Source: Diploptera punctata
Lineage: Eukaryota; Arthropoda; Insecta; Blattodea; Blaberidae
NCBI GenBank assembly: GCA_030220185.1
Contig: JASPKZ010010272.1
Coordinates: 4,761,501 to 4,825,500, forward strand
DNA: 64,000 bases
Direction of reading: 5' to 3'
The notes under the pieces are model-generated. The model saw only the letters and a list, made by a program, of their open reading frames with translations. It did not search any database and was not told the DNA's origin. The translations under genes and the position numbers were made by a program. This document shows, in pieces, positions 48,840 through 59,842 of the stretch. Positions within the stretch are counted from its first letter, which is position 1. The number at the start of each line of letters is the position of its first letter.

Positions 48840-50150
48840 TAATTGTTCTTTCCCATGATAATGCCAACACAAAAAAGTAAATTTTACATTTTAAATTTAT
48901 AGAGGACTGAAGATAAAAACAGATTCAAAATGAAAATATGAAAGAAGTAGTAAGCATCCAATATAATTTCAAATCTTAACTGAATTAGTTTCCATGAATA
49001 TGGAGAAAAAAAATCTTCTCACAGAAATTTCTTCATTTCTTAAAATATTTTTGGCACAAAATTAAAAAGGAAAAGAGTAAAACTGTGTGAATGTGACTAA
49101 AATTACACTTTGAATGTTTTAGACAATTATCCACTTTTATTCTACTTCAACAATTATATTTCAATTTTGAAAACTTTATTGCTTTTCCTTTTATACTTTA
49201 TTTCATAGCCAATTTCAACCGAATGATTTTCCCATTTTTTCATGTGTTGTAATGTTTGACTCCTATAGTAGCAAAGTATCACAATTCTGTGTAACACCAA
49301 AATATGACTTAAATAGTTTCCGTCCTTCACTCTTCAAATTTTATTGGCGATAGGAATTGTCCTCTTTTCATGACACAGATATGGTTCCCTTTTCAATATC
49401 TGTTTTCCTACATACAGAGTACTTTTTAGCTGTTAGGCTAAATTCATAGCTAATGACAAAAGAGCATTTGCCTTAATGTTAAATAAGGTATACAATATTT
49501 AAAATAAATAAATAATACCTCATACTGTGAATTCCTAAAACAAGCAAGGTATACAATAGCAATTTCTGTAGTGGTCTGTTTTGTTAAGGGAACTTTTAAT
49601 ATATTATCACATCTTAAAAACATTTAGCATGTTTTGAGATTTTAAACATTATATTTTATTCAGTTTTGATTTGTATGTATATATGTATAATAATTTAATT
49701 TAATTTATTAAATTATATAGTGCATATTATTTAATTTATATTATATTTGTAATATGCTCATATAGTTGTCAGTAATATTATTCTGCAATCTTTAAAATCT
49801 AGAGACCAAAATTAGAAAATCCAGAAAACTGTATCCCAAAAATGTTATAAATTATTACTTCTAACTAAATCAAGTATATGAGTAATTCATAGAGAAAATA
49901 TGACATTTCTAGATAACATCTTGTCAGCCTCTTTATTGAAATCTGAATTATACAGAGAAAATATTAAATAACTAATTATCAATATACACATATAATGCAC
50001 GAAAACTGGTAACTGAAACCAATTACACAGAAAGTTAATCTTGTATTTACAGAAAATGAACAATACATCTTTTGGAATGATTCAGATTGTCTTTTATATT
50101 ACTTAAAAAGCACTAGATTTGTAGTTTAGCTTTTAATCAGTTAATGCATT

Positions 50151-51354
50151 CTATAAAGAAATATCATCTGGTTTAACATGAGTCTTCATATGTACATTGA
50201 GTAAAGCACGACAAACAAAATCTTTATCGCATACTTCACACTGATAAGGTCTCTGGCCTGTATGATAGCGTCTATGAATCACAAGAGTGGAATGTTGTGT
50301 AAATGCCTTTGGACACATGTCACATTTGTATGGACGTTCTCCAGTGTGTATCCTTCGATGCTGCTTCATATCAAAAGGCTTACTAAATGCTTTACCACAG
50401 ATATCACAAATGTTGGGTTTTTCTCCAGTGTGAATGCGGCAATGGAATTTCAAATGGTCCTTATTTGAAAGAGACTTGCCACAAACATCACATATATAAA
50501 CATTTTCTCCTGTGTGAGAATTCATATGCAAGAGGAGTGATCTCTTGTGTGCATAAGTCTTTCCACATATTTCACACTGATGTCTTACTTTTTCACCAGG
50601 TGATTCGCCATGCACAGTCTTTTTATGTGTGGCTAGATTATATTTATAGGGATATGCTTTATCACACTGATCACATTTATAGGGTTTATCATCTGAATGT
50701 GAAATGCGATGATATAATAATGATGATTTTTTAGGAAAGCCCTTTCCACACACTTCACAGATATGGAACTTAGCCTTCTCCTCATCATCTGAATGAAACA
50801 TTCTTTTGTGATTTGATAGTGTTTTCTTGCAAGCATACTGCTTGTCACAGATGAGACAACGAAATGGTTTTCCTCTATGAGTTGCTTTATGGGCTTCTAA
50901 TTTTTTTTCCGAGTGACAGCCCTTCCCACATATGTCACAATTAAACTGCTTTTCATGTCTCTCCTGATGTATTTTAAAGTAGAACTTGTCAGTTGTAGTA
51001 TAACCACAAATGTCACATTTTTGAATCCCATGTGTTCTATCATTATCTGAAATGGTACCAGATGACTTTGATTTCTTGGGACGTAAATACCACATTGAAG
51101 AGTGAGAAATTCCAGGCTCATTATATATCTCAGAATTTTCATCAGCTTTAGAAGTGCTATCATCAGAGCCTATTTTCGCATCAACTTCAAGTGAAGGATT
51201 CACAAGGTAAGAATCATGAAACATACTATGCACTTCCAATTGTGATTGAGGAAATATTTTCCAGCACACTTTACATAATAGCTTGTCTTCTAACGTAGCA
51301 TCATGAGAAGAGCTGTCATCTCCAACACTCCGAGAGTCTGGTTCAGGTACACAC
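50151..51354 (-). CDS. Zinc-finger 3'-terminal exon I (11 C2H2 fingers)
   Basis: The block has about 400 codons behind acceptor TGTCTTCTTTCTAG (exon begins 51354, phase 2; first residues CVPEPDSRS). One finger near the start (CKVCWKIFPQSQLEVH) corresponds to CELCWTEVPECDLQVH in exon H. An acidic Ser/Asp/Glu-rich linker of about 70 residues follows, then ten fingers from CDICGYTTTDKFYFKIH to FTQHSTLVIHRRYH and FVCRALLNVH. An upstream methionine is in frame through the acceptor, but the splice-site match and conservation with H make the acceptor the better start. AATAAA is at 49932-49937, about 215 bp below the stop. Same subgroup as F, G and H. Confidence 0.87.
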
Positions 51355-51987
51355 CTAGAAAGAAGACAATGCGAAAGTAATGCTTCGTATAATGTCACCG
51401 CCATACTACATTTCAGAATTCTTCAAATAAATGGACCTCTTTTCTCTTGTGACAATTATAATAGTTGTTAGTTGCTTATTCTTAAGAAACAGCCCAGCTA
51501 TCTTATCAAATGATATATCACAACGTGTATATGATTATTCTATAATTTCAAATATGTAAGATATTTTACAACAAAGAAGCTGACAATTCTAATAATACTC
51601 TAGTGGTTAATGACAAAGCATGTAAGATAACATGTGAACATCAAAAACATAAAAAAAGTAATTATGCAAGTATATTGCACAAAGCAAAATTTTTAAGGAT
51701 TAATTTATTATAGTTTGTTTGAAAGCAAACAGTTTGTAATATCTGAAGTAACAATTACAAATTACATGAACATAAGTTAGGTGATGTATATTTCAGAACG
51801 TAAGTTTAAATTTCTGTACTTCTAATTTTTCTGAATACCAATTTATACCAACTAATTGGAACATGATTTTGTACTTTAACCATAAGAGAATTTAAAAAAA
51901 AATTGAAGATTAAAATTATAAAATTTAAGCTAAGTTCTCACTTTTCCTCACCTAAACCATGGGTTAAAACAACTTTGAAGTTTTATA

Positions 51988-52334
51988 AAATAAAATAAGT
52001 TAAAATATACCTTCTTAGGTAAGATCCGTCATCCTAAACTTATAAAATATGTATTCTTTATGCCTGTAGGTGTTTCAGAACATCCGTTCCATCTTCAGCA
52101 GGTCCTTCTTCGCTACAGTATCTAATATGATGGTTGATGCTGCTGGTCCTAATGTGGTGTTGTCGTGTCATGACCAGCAGCATCAACCATCATATTAGAT
52201 ATTGTAGCAAAGAAGGATCTGCTGAAGATGGGACGGATGTTCTGAAAGGCCTACAGGCATAAAGAATACATATTTTATAAGTTGAGGACGACAGATCTTA
52301 CCTAAGAAGGTATATTTTAACTTATTTTATTTTA
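51988..52334. repeat. Fold-back hairpin, about 168-bp arms
   Basis: Arms 51988-52155 and 52166-52334 match closely (AAGTTAAAATATACCTTCTT mirrored at the far end). The right arm reads CTGCTGAAGATGGGACGG and TTCTGAAAGGCCTACAGGC, a decayed hammerhead-like pattern. It lies in the intron upstream of exon I. Confidence 0.65.
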
Positions 52335-52589
52335 TGACTTTCCACTTCAACGGTTTTAACAATGAATTTTATTAGTATTGATTTGAAGTTTTAGTTGAGG
52401 ACAAATGAGATTTCAGGTACAAATTTATAATTTAAACCTTTAATACAGTAACCTCAAGGATGAGTCCAAATTAACATTTTATATACTGCAATGAATTGTT
52501 TTAAGTGGTAATAAATATTATGCTTCTAGGTATAATTGATAACACTGAGAAATAAAATGAAGTGTTAAAAGTAATGTTAAATCCCAATT

Positions 52590-52850
52590 ATAATTTTCTT
52601 GAGAAGAAGCTGCCAGATGGAGTGTGAAACAAAGGTTCATTGCCTTCGGCTATGGGGTTATGCGAGAGAGAGAGAAAAAAAAATTATATTTAAATTGAGA
52701 TGCCTAAGTAGCTTAGTGGCAGAACACTAGTGAATAAAACCAGAGAATTTAGGTTCAAATCCTAGTTTAGGCACACATTTTTTCTTCAAATATAATTTGT
52801 CCTTCATTGAGAAATGATAAATCTAAAATAAAAACATTGAAAATAAACTA
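52590..52850 (+). mobile_element. tRNA-derived SINE with leader
   Basis: Leader with GCCTTCGGCTATGGGG and a GAGAGAGAGA tract, tRNA-like core 52702-52772 (GCCTAAGTAGCTTAGTGG, GGTTCAAATCC, TTTAGGC), then tail TTTCTTCAAATATAATTTGTCCTTC (part). Same layout as 7.4, 53.5 and 56.0 kb. Confidence 0.65.
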
Positions 52851-53532
52851 CAATATTTTAAAATATAATTTTTGGTGGAAAACCAGTCTCTCATAGCTAC
52901 CATAATTGTGTTCTGAAATAATCTATCTTCGCATATTTCACACATATACGACAATACAATGTTTTATTTAGTTTTCAACTAAACATACTTTACTATCAGG
53001 TTGAGTTTATTTTAAAATACAATAGGAATTAATAAGTTTTAATGTCTTATAGGAAGCAGTACTATCTGCTACAGTGGTAAGATGATCATAACCAGGCATC
53101 CATGCAAAGGTCAATTTTTTTTTTCTGTTATTAATAGCTGTCAATATTGCAGTACAATCCCTTTTTCCCCGAATAGAATAGTTTTCAAAAGCCTGACACA
53201 ATAGATAAGGAATTTTAGGAATGATCTATGGCTGAAGGTGCAGCCTTGGACACCTATGTTCCTGAAACTTTCCTCACATAAATCACATATCCATCTTCCA
53301 GATCATAAAAATATTGTAAAAAAGTATGTGAAATACATGAGAAAATGTCCTTTTCTATACATAGTTTTCAATGCATATGTAAAAAAAGTTAAATTCTGTA
53401 ACTGTCATTCTGCTACTAAGCAACACAATGCAGAAACTCAATAACTATTATAATACTTCACTACAAGAAAGATTGGATTGGGTATAATAATGGCACATAA
53501 ACATATACTTATATTTGAAAAGAAAAATATAC

Positions 53533-53604
53533 ACCTAGACTGGGGTTTGAACCCAGGACCTTTGACTTTCTATGTCAATGCTCTTCCATCTGAGCCACCT
53601 AGGC
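53533..53604 (-). tRNA. Mirror tRNA-like sequence of the inverted SINE pair
   Basis: Same cloverleaf as the plus copy, except the acceptor 3' end reads TCTAGGT. Likely a SINE head. Confidence 0.4.
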
Positions 53605-53802
53605 CTCCAATCTAAACGCGTATTTTTCTCTTACACATAGTTAATTCCCTAACCCCAAATACTACGAGCCGTTGCTACGATTTTTGTAAATGGCAGCTTC
53701 TTTGTTAAGAAGACTTTTTATTGGGAATTTAAACATTACTTATAAAGCCAGTAGCTTTAGGGAATTAACTATGTAAGAGAAAAATACGCGTTTAGATTGG
53801 AG

Positions 53803-53874
53803 GCCTAGGTGGCTCAGATGGAAGAGCATTGACATAGAAAGTCAAAGGTCCTGGGTTCAAACCCCAGTCTAGGC
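53803..53874 (+). tRNA. tRNA-like sequence with complete cloverleaf, anticodon AGA, within a SINE
   Basis: 7-bp acceptor GCCTAGG/TCTAGGC, D arm GCTC/GAGC, anticodon arm TTGAC-ATAGAAA-GTCAA, T arm CTGGG-TTCAAAC-CCCAG. A box TGGCTCAGATGG and B box GGTTCAAACC are present. The anticodon triplet AGA would be Ser, but there is no long variable arm, so it is more likely a SINE head resembling a class I tRNA than a working tRNA-Ser gene. Confidence 0.45.
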
Positions 53875-56029
53875 GTATATTTTTCTTTTCAAATATAATT
53901 TGTCCATCATTAAGGTGTTTAAAAACGAATAATATTAACATATACTTATACATTTCGATGTTATATTTTAAGTTTGAATATCTAGTACATATTTGGAATT
54001 TACATCAAAGTTAGGATAACACTACAAGCTACATTATTAATATTGTTAAATTAATAATAAAAACATCAATTGTTTTGGAATGTTGCAGTAAAACATATCC
54101 ACAAAACAATTTGCAAATGTTAATTTAAGATTTCACTTTTGCATGTCAATAAATTGTGTGTGCAATCCAATACCTCCCACTGCACATTTTAAAGTTCAGA
54201 TGGTGTTAAAGTATTCTTTTCAATTTACACATCATTTCAGCAGATAAGTGTAATGTTGCAGAACTAAATTACAATGCACTGATATTAAACTTAGCCTTAA
54301 AGTGCATTAACTAATGGAGAGAGGGAAAAGGATAAGAAAAAATATCCTAATTTTGGATTTTTAATGATATAATAGGAACAAATTCTGGTAGAAATAATAA
54401 ACATTGTTTTTTTTTTTTAAATATTTATTTTCTCATTTCAACGAGTACAAAAATTATATTTCTTTACAAAATTACTTATTTTTAAGACTAATTCAAGTTT
54501 AACTTCTATGATTTATAACTAGTACAATTTATAATAAACAATAAACACTGGACACTGTAAAATATATTATGAACAGTAAGGCAAGAATACCTAATTTAAG
54601 ATAATGTGGTTCAAGTTTGGTGTTTTATACCGTGCACATTCTTTATATATCTGCTGAAAATTGCATAAAATTCTTCAAGTTTACAACCCTTATTCAAACC
54701 CCAATTATAACTTGAAGCCAAACAATGGAATTTGTGTCTCATGTCTTACTCTTACTTTCTTTAACTACAAGATGATCATTTGATAGGATTATATCGCTAC
54801 CATTAACCATTGATGTGTTTTAAATGATTTCCTCATATTTATAATGTCTGGAAATTATGTTGCATTTCTCTTCATAGAACATCTGCCATCATAATCGCCC
54901 AACATTACAATATTTTTATAAGGATGGCTTTGGATTAAGAATAAGAACAGTATAAAGTTAACTGAAAGGAATATAGGACTTAAAAACACATTCATTAATG
55001 CTCTTTCAACTATGCATGGGAAGTAAAAAATTGTATAAAGAACTTAAAACTGGTTTTTGAAAGGAACAGGATCTCATGAGTACATATAAAGTATCTGAAA
55101 GTTCGAAGAACAATGCTTACAAATAACTATCTCACACTGTTCATCTAATATATAAAAATTCAAAATTTGTAGGAAATAACACTATGAGGTATTAATAACT
55201 TAATATTAATAAAATATCACTTCACTTCATACTTTGTCTTCTTTTTTTAGATCAATTTCTGAATAATTCTCTATATTCAATATTTACCAGTATGAAAAGA
55301 ACAAAACATGAGATGTGCTAGTATTTTATTAATATTAAAAATGTATTAAAGTTGTTTACATTAAATTATAAAAACCTTAAACTTTAAATTATTATAAAGA
55401 ATGTAGTATCATATAAGCAATTTTCATATTAAGATTACATAAATAAAAAAAATCTCTCATAAAAAAATTAAGTTGGTAGTAAAAATTAAATTAGGGAACA
55501 TTGACAGATAAAACAAAATAGAATTCTGTATCCATATCCTTACAACATATCCTTCTATTGAAAATTTGATTGTTTGTTAATTATATTAACATTATATATG
55601 GTTATGAAGCATAATCAGAGTACAGAGAGCAGCAAATAAGACACTATCAAACACTCATCATATCTGGAATGTACCTATCTCACTCACTTCGATAACATAC
55701 AGTATAATGGCAGGTGGGTGACCTCAAACAAATCAATCACACAGTAGCATAATCCTTCAACGAGTCTTGGTAACCAGACAATCTCTGCCTGGTGATAGTC
55801 AAATGGAATGTTTAATATTGCCTTCTAAATTGTTCTCTGTATTTTCTACTACACCCCAAGGTAATCTGTGCTGATCTAGATTCCTAAGCCACAATGTTAC
55901 AGAACTAAAATAATTAAAAAAACAACAACTTGTACAAAGATTATGTATTTTAACATGTTTAATTATCTACATTACACTGAAATGTTTAGAATTATCATTC
56001 GTTATTTTCCCAATTTCTCAAATATTAAA

Positions 56030-56180
56030 TTTGAAGAGAAAATTTTTATCGCCCAGACCGAGATTCGAACCCGGACCTTTGGTTTTCTGTCCAAAATGTT
56101 CTACCAACCGAGCTACTGGGGCGAGTTCCAATCTAGACACAAATTTTTCTCTTATATATGTTGTAATTCCTGCACACCAA
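56030..56180 (-). mobile_element. tRNA-derived SINE
   Basis: tRNA-like core 56051-56123 on the minus strand (GCCCCAGTAGCTCGGTTGG, GGGTTCGAATC). The anticodon stem closes only with an eight-base loop and the acceptor has mismatches, so this is a SINE head. Flanks match the 53.5-kb pair. Confidence 0.65.
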
Positions 56181-57004
56181 ATGCTTGAAACCTTGGCTTC
56201 TATCTATTCTCAATTATTATTTCCTTGACCATGCTATATTTTTGTATCTTATCTTCTTTCCTGATTTTCGCTACATTTTATTTCTGTCATAGCAATCTTA
56301 AATTTTAAGGAAGCCAGTATTAAGAATCGGGTCTTTGTAAATAATACAACACTAAAATCAAATTTTTGAGAAAATAATTGGACACATTAACATTTTTAGT
56401 ACAAAAGCATCCTTTTCACAAAGTGCAATATTTAACTTATAATAATCAATTGTGACCTTCCATTCAGAATATTTTTATACTTTTTTAATATTTTTCAAAA
56501 GAGTGCATTATTTGTATCAAATAGATATATTCAATTTGTTTATATTCTGTTCATATTCTGTTATTATAGCAATTACAGATTTGATAATGCATCTGAAAAA
56601 ATAATTATAAACATTTTGTTATGATTTAAAGATTAACCATTTGGGACACTCCAATGCACAAGTAATGAAATGTTATATTGCAAGTTATTTGTCTCAATAC
56701 AACATTTCTCTTGCTTGCCACAAAGGTTTTTAACTTAGTAATACATTTCTCTTGTCCCCCAAGAAATAAACAGTTTCAGTGGCAATCAACAATGTTCAGC
56801 CCTTGAACTTTAATAGTATGATGTATTCTTTGTATTAACATAGTTTATCATAGAACTGTTGCATTTCCTTCATTGGACAGAACTGCTTCAATGGTAGCAC
56901 TATTCCAATGTGGGTTCTCTATTTAATGTGGAATTCATTAAGGTGACAACCAACCATAAATATTTGGTAAAGAACTAAAACAATTCCCCATGGGCCTAAT
57001 TATT

Positions 57005-57007
<3 letters not shown>

Positions 57008-57040
<33 letters not shown>
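57008..57040. repeat. TG microsatellite
   Basis: About sixteen TG units followed by GGTGGTGGTGG. Confidence 0.9.
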
Positions 57041-57043
<3 letters not shown>

Positions 57044-57192
57044 TGGTGGTGGGAGAAGAGAGGGAGAGAAAGAAGAAATGAGAGATACAGGTGAAATAAT
57101 GAATCAGAACTTATCAAGGAGGTTGATAATATAGGATTTTTTTTAGAAATACATGGGAAGTTTTTCCTCACATCCCTCGAATGTGTATCGTA

Positions 57193-57228
57193 AAATGGAG
57201 CAGATAGGTAAAATGGAGCAGATAGGAA
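57193..57228. repeat. Dimer of AAAATGGAGCAGATAGG
   Basis: Two direct copies separated by TA. Confidence 0.75.
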
Positions 57229-57499
57229 CCCTAGGGTAAAAGGGTTAAACAATTATAAAAGTTATTCATTAGATCACAAGAGACAATATTATCAATGCAT
57301 ATCAGTATGTACATTATGACAGGTTTTAGAATAACTTTAGGTTATATGCAAATGCATTACCAAAATATACCCTTATAACCTGTGTAATGTACAAATGGTC
57401 TAATGAACAAATTTCCATTTTAGGATCCTATTTATCCCATGTTGTATTCATCCTAGTTTACAGTAATAATACTACACCCAAGAATCAAAAGAACACAAT

Positions 57500-57745
57500 A
57501 GATTAATAAATTATGATGGGAAATAACATTATGAGGTTCTTCTTAATAAATAAAGTCTGTTCATCTTACCTCATAAATTGTTGTGCTTTTTTTGGACATC
57601 TTTCAATATCCTTACATATTATCTTCAGCTTGGTCAAACTGAGCCAAGCTTGAGTCTGACCAAATTGAAGTTAATACGAAAGCATATTGAAATATGTCCA
57701 AAATAACACAACAATTTATGAGTTAAGATAAACATACTCATTTTT
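57500..57745. repeat. Fold-back hairpin with family terminus
   Basis: The left side starts with GGAAATAACATTATGAGGTT (57521-57540), then inverted arms around CATCTTACCTCATAAATTGTT and its complement near 57705-57735. Minus-strand CTGAAGATAATATG...ATATTGAAAGATGTC resembles a hammerhead with GAAAG. Confidence 0.58.
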
Positions 57746-58326
57746 ATTTTTTATACGATAGATTCCTTAGATTCTCAGATATAAATTAAGGCTTACACAT
57801 AGTAGCAATATGGATCTCATTATTTTTAACACTTCAAGAACGAATCTTAATAAAATCTGATAGTAATATATTATTTTTTATTTTAATTTCAGATTCTTGT
57901 ACATACAAAGCTTTTTATATAATTTACTATTTGTTCTCTAATATCTACCATTAAAGAAACTATGATACTAGAATAAAAAGGAAACAAAAAACAGCTTATA
58001 CAAGCTTCACAATATAATAAAGACTGGTATTTAAAACATACTGCATCAAAAGCTTTGATGTAATACAAGTTAACAGGTTCTACTTTCAATTACGTAGGTA
58101 GATAGTGTTTGTATTTAACAACGCTCTTCAAATAGTCAGTCACTAACATTGTAATTCAGATCTGCCTGTGAAATTGTAACAAATTCTAATCAGGGTCCTC
58201 TTTTTCTCTTTTGAGGTTATTTTATATGTTGTACATCTACAACATGGAACTCTAAAATTAATCAACCCTGGCTAGATATGAACCTGAAAACCTAGGAACT
58301 GTTTTCCCTTCAGCACAATATTGTAT

Positions 58327-59842
58327 TTACATTTTATTTGTTTTAGATTTTAAGATTTCTCCATTGTGACTGCTCCTTTGGTGAGTTTTTAAAAGTGTAT
58401 TTGTTACAAAACTTTTATTGCATATTAGACAACTAAAAGGTCTGACTCCAGAATGGTAACGTTTGTGAACTATCAATGAAGAACGCTGAGTAAAGCGTTT
58501 CCCACATTCTTCACAAGCATAAGGTCGCTCCCCTGTATGCGTTAGGATATGCATTTTTAGACCAACTGGTCCAATGAATGTTTTTCCACAAAAACTACAT
58601 ACAAAAGGCCTCTCGCCTGAATGTATTCGGATGTGTGTTCTTAATGATGTTCGTGAACTCACAATTTTCCCACAAACATCACATATGTGTTTAATTTTTA
58701 CCTTAACCTCATTTTGGTGGTTCTCATTATGCTTTTTGAAAGCATGCATTGAAAGAAAACTCTTTCCACAGTCTTTACATAGATATTTATGTACACTCAA
58801 TTCTGGATGTTTCTTCAGTCTATGAGATTTGTAACTGTTGCTACTTAGGTATACTAGACCACATGTCTCGCACTGGTAGGTCCTACCCGCATGAAAATCT
58901 TTATGTTTTTCAAGACCAGATTTATGAAAAAAGCCTTTGTTACAGATATCGCAGAACAAAGAGTATGATTTTGAATGCCGTTTTAGATGAAACTCCAATG
59001 CAGATTTATAAAGTGTTCTGTATCCACAAATTCCACAATTAAATCTTTTTATATCTTTATGACTAAGTTCATGTTTCTTCATATTGTAGTTTTGATTGAA
59101 CCTTCTGCTGCAAATACTGCACTCAAATGGTCGATTATTGTCATGAGATTTTTTGTGTTTTGTTAGTTTTTCTTTTGCTGAAAATTTTTTCCCACATGTT
59201 TCACATGAAAATTCTGGTTTAGAAAGCATAGTGGGAATCTGAGGAGAAATTTGTACTGTATTCACAATATTGGAACTTTCTGTTGATTGACTAACAATTT
59301 CTGCAGGTTCTGCTTTTACCTGTGTATCATCAGATTTAGAATATGGCTGTAAACTTGGAACTTGTAAATTTGACTGTGAACAGTGAACTGTGGCAGGTGT
59401 AGAATTAGAAAGTGAATTACAAACCATTGGGGAACCATTAAACAATATGGAATTTCCTGGAATAGAGCAGGGATTTAGCATAATAGGTTTACCTGGAGCA
59501 ACTAAAACATTCGATAACTGTAAATGTTTACTTTTTGTCAATCCATATAAGCAATGCCTATTGTCTAAATTCATATTACTAATATCTTTTACTGTGGTTG
59601 AGATATTACCTAAGACTATTTGCCTACTACCTGAAGAACCTGGTAACAAAACAGAAGAACCAATCTTATTTTTTGGAAGAATATTGTGTGCACCAGACAA
59701 ATTATTTAATACGACTGGAGATGAATTATTTAATACAGTAGTATTAGTGAGGGGAGATAAAAGGTACACTAACTGTGTATTAGCTCCAGTAAGAAAGGGT
59801 GCAGCCTTCAAGCTGAATCCAACAGATTGTACTCCTGCCGAC
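58327..59842 (-). CDS. Zinc-finger 3'-terminal exon J (10 C2H2 fingers, long low-complexity leader)
   Basis: The block has about 504 codons behind acceptor TCTCTTGTTTCTAG (exon begins 59842, phase 2). About 210 residues rich in Ser, Asn, Leu, Val and Pro come first. They contain DDTQVKAEPAE, where VKAE fits the SUMO-acceptor consensus. Ten fingers follow, from CETCGKKFSAKEKL to terminal FTQRSSLIVHKRYH and FVTNTLLKTHQ. A basic tail (SKTNK) ends the protein, and AATAAA overlaps the first bases after the stop (58333-58338). It is the finger exon nearest the presumed shared 5' exons. Its CGICGYRTLYKSAL finger aligns with the CGY finger of most siblings. Confidence 0.88.

Larger units (their letters stand above)
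53511..53896. repeat. Inverted pair of tRNA-derived SINEs
   Basis: Arms 53511-53653 and 53756-53896 are near-perfect inverted copies with a 102-bp spacer. Each contains a tRNA-like sequence flanked by TTAGATTGGAGGCC on one side and TATATTTTTCTTTTCAAATA on the other, the flanks of the local SINE family. Confidence 0.75.
54000..57500. other. Gene-free AT-rich stretch upstream of exon I and below exon J
   Basis: No coding signal. Contains one solo Penelope-type terminus (GGAAATAACACTATGAGGT near 55171), a SINE at 56.0 kb and the TG microsatellite. Confidence 0.55.

Noticed and set aside
53803..53874. Functional tRNA-Ser(AGA) gene
   Set aside because: Serine tRNAs have a long variable arm, which is missing. 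The flanks match the local SINE family, so I list it only as tRNA-like.
57004..57252. Minus-strand open frame ending in a His/Thr run
   Set aside because: Produced by the TG microsatellite.
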